From contig DKBI01000049.1 of NCBI GenBank assembly GCA_002451175.1, forward strand, positions 11,560-32,840: DNA of 21,281 nucleotides, in the 5' to 3' direction. Every line of letters begins with the position of its first letter. The first letter of the stretch is position 1. The notes under the pieces are model-generated. The model was given only the letters and a program-made list of their open reading frames with translations, ran no database searches and was not told where the DNA came from. The translations under genes and the position numbers were made by a program. Of the stretch, positions 6,841-12,393 are shown one piece after another. Origin of the DNA: Betaproteobacteria bacterium UBA6904. Lineage in GTDB: Bacteria > Pseudomonadota > Gammaproteobacteria > Burkholderiales > SG8-39.

Positions 6841-8034
6841 GTGACCCTGCCGTTTCTGGCCGGGTATTTTCTTTCGTACGCCTACCGTACGATCAACGCG
6901 CTGCTCGGCCCGCTCCTCGCGCAGGAGTTCACGCTGTCGGCGGCGGAGCTCGGCTTCCTCACCAGCGTCTACTTTCTCGCGTTCGGCGTGTTCCAGATTC
7001 CGCTCGGCGTGCTGCTCGATCGCTTCGGCCCGCGCCGCGTGAACGCCGGGCTGCTGCTCGTTGCGGCGGCGGGCGCGCTGCTGTTCGCCACGGGGACGTC
7101 CTACGCCATGCTGGTCGCCGGCCGCGCGCTGATCGGCGTCGGGGTGTCGGCCTGTCTCATGGCCTCCTTCCAGGCCTGGGTGCTGTGGTACCCGCCGGGG
7201 CGCATCGCCTTCATGAACGGCGTGGCGTTCGCCACGGGCGCGCTCGGCGCCATCGCCGCGTCGGTGCCCCTCGAGCTGCTGCTGCGCGTGTTCAGCTGGC
7301 GGGAGATCTTCCAGTTGCTGTTCGTGCTGAACCTCGTCGTGGTCGCCGTGCTGTGGTGGGTCGTTCCGGAGCGCGCGCAGGCACGGCGCGGCGAGTCGCT
7401 CGCGGACAGCCTTGCGGGCGTCGGCCGCGTGCTCGCCGACCCGGCGTTCTGGCGGATCGGCCTGGCGCTGCTTTGCCTGCAGGTGGCCGCGCCGGCGCTG
7501 CTCACCCTCTGGATGGCCACCTGGCTGCGCGACGTGGCCGGCTACTCGCGAGCCGAGGTCGCGCAGGTGCTGCTCGCCGTGAACCTCGCGCTGATCGTCG
7601 GCTACCTCGCCTACGGCCGGATTGCGGACACGCTGGCCCATCAGGGGCGGTCTGCGTTCCCGCTGTTCGCGGGCGGCATTGCCTGCGCGGCGGTGTGCCT
7701 GGGCATTCTGGCCCTCGGCGTGACGGCTGCCGCCCCGGTGCTGTGGATGCTTTTCGTCGGCAGCGCCACGGCCGCGTCCATGGCGTATTCGATCCTCTCG
7801 CGGCGCTATCCGCGCGAGATGACGGGGCGCGTCAATGCGACGCTCAACATCTTCACCTTCGGCGGCGGTTTTCTCGGCCAGTGGGGCGTCGGACTCGTGA
7901 TCAACCGCTGGCCGCAGAGCGCGGCGGGCTACGACCCGCAGGCGTATGCGTACGCGTTCGGCGGTCTGTGGATCGTCATGGTTACGGGGCTGCTCTGGCT
8001 GTGGAGCGGGCGGCGGCTGTTCGCCTCGGCGTGA
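6841..8034 (+). CDS. Major facilitator superfamily transporter
   Basis: This 397-residue inner-membrane carrier has about 12 hydrophobic segments. The loop between helices 2 and 3 carries the MFS signature, read here as GVLLDRFGPRRV (about residues 56-67). A central hydrophilic stretch, PERAQARRGESLADSLAG, separates the two six-helix halves. The start is GTG 6841, in a frame that remains open upstream only because of GC content. There is no in-frame ATG before the first helix, and the product begins MTLPFLAGYFLSYAYRT. The gap to the SDR stop is 14 bp. No ribosome site stands out, so translational coupling is likely. This is the last gene of the operon and is convergent with the thioesterase gene. 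It may import the compound that the operon degrades or export a product; the direction cannot be told. Confidence 0.9.
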   Translation: MTLPFLAGYFLSYAYRTINALLGPLLAQEFTLSAAELGFLTSVYFLAFGVFQIPLGVLLDRFGPRRVNAGLLLVAAAGALLFATGTSYAMLVAGRALIGVGVSACLMASFQAWVLWYPPGRIAFMNGVAFATGALGAIAASVPLELLLRVFSWREIFQLLFVLNLVVVAVLWWVVPERAQARRGESLADSLAGVGRVLADPAFWRIGLALLCLQVAAPALLTLWMATWLRDVAGYSRAEVAQVLLAVNLALIVGYLAYGRIADTLAHQGRSAFPLFAGGIACAAVCLGILALGVTAAAPVLWMLFVGSATAASMAYSILSRRYPREMTGRVNATLNIFTFGGGFLGQWGVGLVINRWPQSAAGYDPQAYAYAFGGLWIVMVTGLLWLWSGRRLFASA

Positions 8035-8061
8035 GCTGACCTCCGGGACTTGAATACGAAC

Positions 8062-8085
8062 GCGCCGGGCCGCCGTGCCCGGCGC
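8062..8085. terminator. Possible bidirectional terminator hairpin between convergent genes
   Basis: GCGCCGGGC (8062-8070) pairs perfectly with GCCCGGCGC (8077-8085) around a six-base loop. It is placed 28 bp after the MFS stop and 6 bp after the minus-strand thioesterase stop, exactly between convergent genes. There is no clear T-run on either strand, so it may be a weak intrinsic terminator or an exonuclease-blocking mRNA end. Confidence 0.5.
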
Positions 8086-8090
8086 CCGGC

Positions 8091-8504
8091 CTAAGGTTTC
8101 CCGGGCGCCCGCGCGCGCACGGTGCCGATCGCCTTGGCGACGAGCGTGCCGTCCGCGTTGCGCACCTCCGCCTCGGCGAAGATCGTCGTGCGACCCGGCT
8201 TCAGGATGCGGCCTTCCGCGGAGAGCTGTCCCTGGCCCGCGGCGATGAACGAGGTCGCCATGTCGATGGTCATGATGCCGGCGGAATCGGGATGCTGCGT
8301 GCGTGCCGCCTGGCACAGCGCGACGTCGAGCAGCGTCATGAGCACGCCGCCGTGCGCGGTGCCGAAGCTGTTGCACAGTTCCGGACGCAGTTCGAGCGAC
8401 AGGCGCGCGACGCCGTCCGCCAGATCGGCGACGCGGATGCCGAGGTGCTCGGTGAACGGGATGCGCCGGTGATATTGCCGGGCGTAATCCAGCGCTTTCG
8501 ACAT
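8091..8504 (-). CDS. Hotdog-fold acyl-CoA thioesterase (PaaI/4HBT type)
   Basis: This 137-residue single-hotdog protein probably hydrolyses an acyl- or aryl-CoA thioester. The key segment is CNSFGTAHGGVLMTLLDVALCQAA, given here in two parts: CNSFGTAHGG with His51, then VLMTLLDVAL with Asp60. The HGG motif followed by an acidic residue on the central helix is typical of PaaI-like thioesterases. Later strands read IDMATSFIAAGQGQLSAEG and TTIFAEAEVRNADGTLVAKA, the usual beta-sheet pattern ending in an A-x-G-T strand. The length is normal for the family. Its ATG overlaps the stop of the upstream SDR gene in a TGATG arrangement, which implies coupled translation and a shared function. It could release a free acid from a pathway intermediate or recycle CoA; the substrate is not visible. 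Confidence 0.92.
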   Translation of the reverse strand: MSKALDYARQYHRRIPFTEHLGIRVADLADGVARLSLELRPELCNSFGTAHGGVLMTLLDVALCQAARTQHPDSAGIMTIDMATSFIAAGQGQLSAEGRILKPGRTTIFAEAEVRNADGTLVAKAIGTVRARAPGKP

Positions 8505-9280
8505 CAGATCAGGATCGCGCCCCCGTCGACCGCGATCGCCTGCCCGGTGATGTGGCGCGAGGCCTCGGAGGCGAGCAGCACGGCGAGCCCCTTGAGATCT
8601 TCCGGGCCGCCGAGCCTGCGCGTCGGCGTCACCTTGCGCACCAGCTCGCCCGTCGTGTCGAGCGTCGCGCGCGTCATCTTCGAGGGAAAGAACCCCGGGC
8701 AGATGGCATTGACCGTGATGCCGTGCTCGCCCCACTCCGCCGCGAGCTGCTTGGTCATCCCGATGACGCCGTGCTTCGTGGCGTTGTAGGACACGGTGCG
8801 CACGACCGCCGGGTCGCTCGCGCTCAGGCCGGCAACCGACGCGACGTTGATGATGCGTCCCCACTTCGCCGGGATCATCGTCTTCTTCGCCGCCTGCTGC
8901 GCCATGATGAAGCCGCCGATCAGGTTGAGGTTGACGAGCTTGTCCCACGCCTCCAGCGGGTGGTCCTCGGCGGGCGCGCCCCACACGGCGCCCGCGTTGT
9001 TGACGAGAATGTCGACGCGCCCGAGCTTGGCGAGCATCTGGTCGAAGACGCCCGGCAGCATCTCGCGCCGGCCGATGTCGCAGACCCAGGCGTGCGCTTC
9101 GATGCCCGCGCCGCCGAGATGCGCCACGGCGGCATCGAGTTCGTCCTTCTTGCGCGCCGTCAGCGCGAGCCGCGCGCCCATTTCGCCGAGGGCTTCGGCG
9201 ATCTGCAGCCCGAGGCCGCGCGATCCACCCGTGACGATGGCCGTGCGGCCGGTGAGATCGAAGAGCTGTTTGACCGACAT
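8504..9280 (-). CDS. Short-chain dehydrogenase/reductase (FabG-like SDR)
   Basis: This 258-residue NAD(P)-dependent oxidoreductase has the complete classical SDR set. TGGSRGLG lies near residue 18, TARKKDEL follows the second strand, and then come NNAG, the catalytic Ser in NVAS, and Tyr165 with Lys169 (YNATK). PGFFPSKM is the substrate loop, and the protein ends GQAIAVDGGAILI, as in 3-oxoacyl-ACP reductases and 3-hydroxyacyl-CoA dehydrogenases. The basic RKK after the second strand favours NADP(H), as inference. The ATG is preceded by GGGAG at a good distance. A thioesterase gene overlaps its stop by one base. The divergent neighbour is an acyl-CoA synthetase, so a role in 3-hydroxyacyl-CoA oxidation is reasonable. 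Confidence 0.93.
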   Translation of the reverse strand: MSVKQLFDLTGRTAIVTGGSRGLGLQIAEALGEMGARLALTARKKDELDAAVAHLGGAGIEAHAWVCDIGRREMLPGVFDQMLAKLGRVDILVNNAGAVWGAPAEDHPLEAWDKLVNLNLIGGFIMAQQAAKKTMIPAKWGRIINVASVAGLSASDPAVVRTVSYNATKHGVIGMTKQLAAEWGEHGITVNAICPGFFPSKMTRATLDTTGELVRKVTPTRRLGGPEDLKGLAVLLASEASRHITGQAIAVDGGAILI

Positions 9281-9307
9281 GGGAATCTCCCGAGAAAGCG
9301 CGATGCT

Positions 9308-9313
9308 AGTATA
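9308..9313 (-). promoter_or_regulatory. Candidate -10 element for the SDR-thioesterase pair
   Basis: On the minus strand the hexamer is TATACT, one mismatch from the sigma-70 consensus, 27 bp before the SDR start. No convincing -35 lies 16-18 bp upstream. It sits in a 61-bp divergent gap that also carries the start of the acyl-CoA synthetase gene. Confidence 0.4.
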
Positions 9314-9341
9314 GCCGCGGCATGTTCCCGCTGACGCGCGC

Positions 9342-11492
9342 GTGCAGCTTTCCCCGGCGAGCCTGAGCCCGCGGCCGGTCTACACGCGCGCCGATCTCGC
9401 GCGGCTGATCGAGCCGGGCTCGATCGCCGTGGTGGGCGCCTCGGCGCGCGCCGGGGCGTTCGGCGCGCGCGTCCTGGAGAACCTCGCGCACTATCGCGGC
9501 GAGGTCTATCCCGTGAACGACCGCTACGAGCGCATCGGGCTGCTCGATTGCCACGCGTCGCTGAAGGTGCTGCCCGCGGTGCCGGACTGCGTCGTCGTCG
9601 CGGTTCCCCGCGAGGGCGTCGAACCCGTGCTGAAAGAGGCGGCGTCGCTCGGCGTGGGCGGCGCGGTGGTCTTCAGCTCCGGTTTCGGCGAAGTGGCCTC
9701 GAGCGACTGGCGCGACGCGCAGCTGCGCATCGCCCGCCTGGCGCGCGAGACGCCGCTGCGGATCCTGGGGCCCAACTGCATGGGACTCGTCAACCAGGGG
9801 CTGCGGGCCGGCATGACCTTCATCCCCGACTATTTCCGCATGCCGCATCGCCTCGGCCCGGTTGGCATCGTGAGCCAGTCGGGCGCCCTCGGCTACGGCG
9901 TCGCGCAGGCAGCAGAGCGCGGCGCGGGGTTCAGCCATTTCTTCTCGGCAGGCAACTCGGCGGACATCGACGTCGCCGACCTGGTGAGCTACCTGGCCGA
10001 TGCGCCCGATTGCCGCGCCGTGGCGCTGATTCTCGAGGGCATCCGGGACGCACGGCGCCTGATCGAGGCCGGCGAGCGGGCGTGGCGCGCAGGCAAGCCC
10101 GTCGTGGTCTACAAGATCGCCACGGGCGAGGCGGGCGCCGCGGCAGCGCGATCGCACACCGGATCGATCGCCGGGTCCGAGGCGGCGAACCGGGCGCTCT
10201 TCGAGCGCTGCGGTTTCGTCGTCGTCGAGGATCTCGAGGCGCTGTTCGAGACCGCGCAGTTTCTCGCGCGCGCCCAGGCGCCCCGCGGCGCGGGCGTCGC
10301 GGTGGTCTCCGGCTCGGGCGGCGCCGGCGTCATTGCCGCCGACATGGCGGAGCGGCACGGCGTGCCGATGCCGCAGCCGCGGCCCGACACCCTGGCGCAG
10401 CTGGGGCGCCTCGTTCCCGAGTTCGGCGCGGCCCGCAATCCCTGCGATCCCACCGGGCAGGTGCTGAACAATCCCGAGTCGTTCAAGCAATGCTGTGCCG
10501 CGCTGCTGGAGGACGATCAGTATGGCGCGCTCGTCGTGCCGCTCGGCGTAGCGCTCGCGGGCGCGGGCGCCGAGCGCGTGGTGCAGATCCGGGAGCTTGC
10601 GGCGCGCTATCCCAAGCCGATTGCCATCGTCTGGCTCTCGGAGTGGCTGCAGGGGCACGGCGCCGCCGATTACGAGAGCGAGGAGCGCGCGACGCTGTTC
10701 CGCTCGATGAGCCGATGCTTCGCGGCGATCGCGGCCTGGCAGGCGCGCGCGCTGCGCCCTGTCGGCGCGGCGCGTCCGCGACTTGCGCCACCGGACGCTG
10801 CGGCGCGTGCGCGGGCATTGCTGGGCGCTTCCCAGGGTGCGCTCGCGGAGCGCGAGTCGAAGCAGGTGCTGGCGGCCTACGGCATTCCGGTCGTCGAAGA
10901 CCGGGCTGCGGGCAGCGCGGACGAAGCGGTCGCGGCGGCGCGTGCCATCGGGTTCCCGGTGGCGCTGAAGATCGACTCGCCGGAAATCCTGCACAAGACG
11001 GACGTCGGCGGCGTACGCCTCGCGCTGGGCGACGAGGCAGCGGTGCGCGCGGCGCACGCGACGATGATGGATGCCGTGCGCAGCCAAGCGCCGGGTGCGG
11101 CGGTCCGCGGCGTCCTCGTCCAGCCGATGGTGCCACGGGCGGTCGAGGCGATCGTCGGCGCGCGCGTCGATGCGCTGGCTGGGCCGCTCGTCGTCGTCGG
11201 GCTGGGCGGCGTGCTGGTCGAGGTGCTCGGCGACGCCGCCACCGCGCTGGCGCCGGTGACGAGCGAGGAGGCACACCGCATGATCGCGCGGCTGCGCGGC
11301 CAACGGTTGCTGGCCGGTTACCGTGGCGAGCCGCCGGCCGACGTGGACGCGCTCGCGGACATCGTCGTCCGGGTCTCGGAACTGATCGCCGATTGCGCGC
11401 CGGAGATTGCGGAAGTGGATCTCAATCCGGTCGTGTGCCGGCCCGCCGGCGCGCTGGCGCTCGATGCGCTGATCGTGAAGCGAAAGGAATGA
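9342..11492 (+). CDS. ADP-forming acyl-CoA synthetase (acetate-CoA ligase ADP-forming / succinyl-CoA synthetase-like, alpha-beta fusion)
   Basis: This 716-residue enzyme interconverts an acyl-CoA, ADP and phosphate with a free acid, CoA and ATP. The domain order is the usual fused form. A CoA-binding Rossmann domain comes first (IAVVGASARAGAFG, about 29-42). A succinyl-CoA ligase-like domain follows, with GIVSQSGALGYGVA and SHTGSIAGSEA, where His272 is the expected phosphohistidine. A C-terminal ATP-grasp domain starts near residue 505 (ESKQVLAAYGIP, LKIDSPEILHKTDVGGV, then EVDLNPVV). There is no extra GNAT domain, unlike the Pat-type protein acetyltransferases. The start is GTG 9342: an in-frame TAG lies ten codons upstream and the nearby ATG at 9322 is out of frame. 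No ribosome site is evident. A MaoC-type hydratase follows after 4 bp, so the pair probably activates and processes the same acid. Confidence 0.92.
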   Translation: MQLSPASLSPRPVYTRADLARLIEPGSIAVVGASARAGAFGARVLENLAHYRGEVYPVNDRYERIGLLDCHASLKVLPAVPDCVVVAVPREGVEPVLKEAASLGVGGAVVFSSGFGEVASSDWRDAQLRIARLARETPLRILGPNCMGLVNQGLRAGMTFIPDYFRMPHRLGPVGIVSQSGALGYGVAQAAERGAGFSHFFSAGNSADIDVADLVSYLADAPDCRAVALILEGIRDARRLIEAGERAWRAGKPVVVYKIATGEAGAAAARSHTGSIAGSEAANRALFERCGFVVVEDLEALFETAQFLARAQAPRGAGVAVVSGSGGAGVIAADMAERHGVPMPQPRPDTLAQLGRLVPEFGAARNPCDPTGQVLNNPESFKQCCAALLEDDQYGALVVPLGVALAGAGAERVVQIRELAARYPKPIAIVWLSEWLQGHGAADYESEERATLFRSMSRCFAAIAAWQARALRPVGAARPRLAPPDAAARARALLGASQGALAERESKQVLAAYGIPVVEDRAAGSADEAVAAARAIGFPVALKIDSPEILHKTDVGGVRLALGDEAAVRAAHATMMDAVRSQAPGAAVRGVLVQPMVPRAVEAIVGARVDALAGPLVVVGLGGVLVEVLGDAATALAPVTSEEAHRMIARLRGQRLLAGYRGEPPADVDALADIVVRVSELIADCAPEIAEVDLNPVVCRPAGALALDALIVKRKE

Positions 11493-11496
11493 CGCG

Positions 11497-11940
11497 ATGC
11501 CGATGTACATCGAGGATTTCGCCGCAGGCCAGACGCTGCTGACGGCCGGTCGCACCGTGACCGAAGCGGACGTCGTCGCGTTCGCCGGGCTCTCGGGCGA
11601 CTTCAATTCGATTCATACCGATGCCGAGTACGCCCAGCGCACGCCCTACGGGCAGCGCATCGCCCATGGACTGCTGGTCTTCTCGATGGCCTCGGGGCTC
11701 GCGGTGCGCACCGGCGTGCTCGACGGCACCGTGATGGCCTTTCTCGGCATCGAGGACTGGAAGTTCGTCAAGCCCGTGCTCATCGGCGACACGATCCGGC
11801 TGCGCTGGACCGTGACGGAGGCGCGCGCCGCGTCGAAGCCCGGGAGCGGCGTCCTCCGGCGGCGACTCGAAATCCTCAATCAGCGCGACGAGGTCGTGCA
11901 GTCGGGCGTGACCGTAACGCTCGTCAAGTCCCGCGCCTAG
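11497..11940 (+). CDS. MaoC-like (R)-specific enoyl-CoA hydratase/dehydratase
   Basis: This 147-residue hotdog protein adds water to a trans-2-enoyl-CoA, or removes it. The hydratase-2 motif is clear: SGDFNSIHTD, with Asp35, Asn37 and His40 at the positions of the catalytic Asp and His in PhaJ and MaoC enzymes. GQRIAHGLLVFSMASGL is the conserved central-helix segment, and KFVKPVLIGDTIRL is the usual exit strand. The length is normal for a single-domain MaoC protein. AAGGA nine bases upstream supports the ATG at 11497, and a second in-frame ATG two codons on is possible. The gene lies 4 bp after the ADP-forming acyl-CoA synthetase, which suggests a two-gene unit for acid activation and hydration. 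Chain length and stereochemistry are inferred from the family only. Confidence 0.93.
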   Translation: MPMYIEDFAAGQTLLTAGRTVTEADVVAFAGLSGDFNSIHTDAEYAQRTPYGQRIAHGLLVFSMASGLAVRTGVLDGTVMAFLGIEDWKFVKPVLIGDTIRLRWTVTEARAASKPGSGVLRRRLEILNQRDEVVQSGVTVTLVKSRA

Positions 11941-12019
11941 CGGGATCTCGCGTCCGGGACGCCGCCCGCGGGCGCTCCCGGCCGCTCCGCAACAGCGAAA
12001 GCGCCGTCAAACGCCCGGC
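11941..12019. other. Intergenic segment with GC palindromes between the MaoC and ArsR genes
   Basis: This stretch has a short GCGTC-CGG-GACGC hairpin (11950-11962) and a 12-bp perfect palindrome, CGCCCGCGGGCG (11963-11974). Neither is followed by a T-run. They could end the synthetase-MaoC transcript but do not make a convincing intrinsic terminator. I see no gene here. Confidence 0.35.
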
Positions 12020-12048
12020 TTGACAAGCGCCGTGTTTATATGTCGAAT
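12020..12048 (+). promoter_or_regulatory. Sigma-70-type promoter of the arsR-led operon
   Basis: A perfect -35 box, TTGACA, is at 12020-12025. The best -10 with a 17-bp spacer is TCGAAT at 12043-12048 (4 of 6 matches). The predicted transcription start is near 12055, giving a leader of about 24 bases before the ATG at 12079. This is the most AT-rich spot of the window, against a very GC-rich background. Confidence 0.7.
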
Positions 12049-12061
12049 ATGTTAAACATAT
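12047..12061. promoter_or_regulatory. Perfect palindromic operator, probably for the adjacent ArsR repressor
   Basis: ATATGTT-A-AACATAT is a perfect inverted repeat with 7-bp arms around one base. It overlaps the end of the -10 box and the predicted transcription start. A further direct copy of ATATGT lies at 12038-12043. AT-rich palindromes of this kind over the promoter are typical operators of ArsR/SmtB-family proteins, so autorepression is likely. Binding itself is inferred. Confidence 0.7.
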
Positions 12062-12078
12062 CGTCATTTGGGGGGTCC

Positions 12079-12390
12079 ATGAAACGCAACTACCTGCGCG
12101 CCATTCCACGCGAATGGCGGACGATGGCCAAGGTGTTCGTCGCGCTGGGCGACGAGCATCGGCAGCGCATCCTGCTGACCTTCGACCGGGGCGAGCGCCT
12201 CACCGTGGGGCAGATCGCCGACGTCGCGTCGCTGTCGCGGCCGGCGGTGTCGCACCACCTGAAGATCCTGCGCAACGCCGGCGTGCTCACGGCGGCGCGC
12301 GAGGGGCGCGAGGTCTTCCTGCGGGTCAACCGGGAGACGCTCGAGGAGACGCTCTCCACGGTGCTCAAGTACGTGCGGACCGAGGCCTGA
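12079..12390 (+). CDS. ArsR-family winged-helix transcriptional repressor
   Basis: This 103-residue DNA-binding protein probably represses its own operon through the palindrome just upstream. The winged helix-turn-helix is LTVGQIADVASLSRPAVSHHLKILRNAGVL (about residues 41-70): helix LTVGQIADVASLS, recognition helix RPAVSHHLKILRNAG, and then the wing TAAREGREVFLRV. It follows ALGDEHRQRILL, the usual entry segment. The protein contains no cysteine, so the ELCVC-type alpha-3 arsenic/cadmium site and other Cys-based metal sites are absent; the inducer is probably not a soft metal. I start at ATG 12079 because the in-frame ATG at 12040 and the out-of-frame ATG at 12049 lie upstream of the predicted transcription start. 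The ribosome site is a run of six G three bases before the ATG. The next gene follows after 3 bp. Confidence 0.9.
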   Translation: MKRNYLRAIPREWRTMAKVFVALGDEHRQRILLTFDRGERLTVGQIADVASLSRPAVSHHLKILRNAGVLTAAREGREVFLRVNRETLEETLSTVLKYVRTEA

Positions 12391-12393
12391 ACC

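Noticed and set aside
9306..11606. A 766-codon minus-strand open frame opposite the acyl-CoA synthetase
   Set aside because: Arg/His/Asp-rich shadow of the synthetase, whose domains and phosphohistidine motif are intact on the plus strand.
11963..11974. CGCCCGCGGGCG as a terminator
   Set aside because: A self-complementary 12-mer with no loop and no T-run is expected by chance in such GC-rich DNA.
12040..12078. Upstream in-frame ATG (12040) as start of the ArsR protein
   Set aside because: It lies within the promoter, before the predicted transcription start near 12055, and would add 13 residues atypical of the family.
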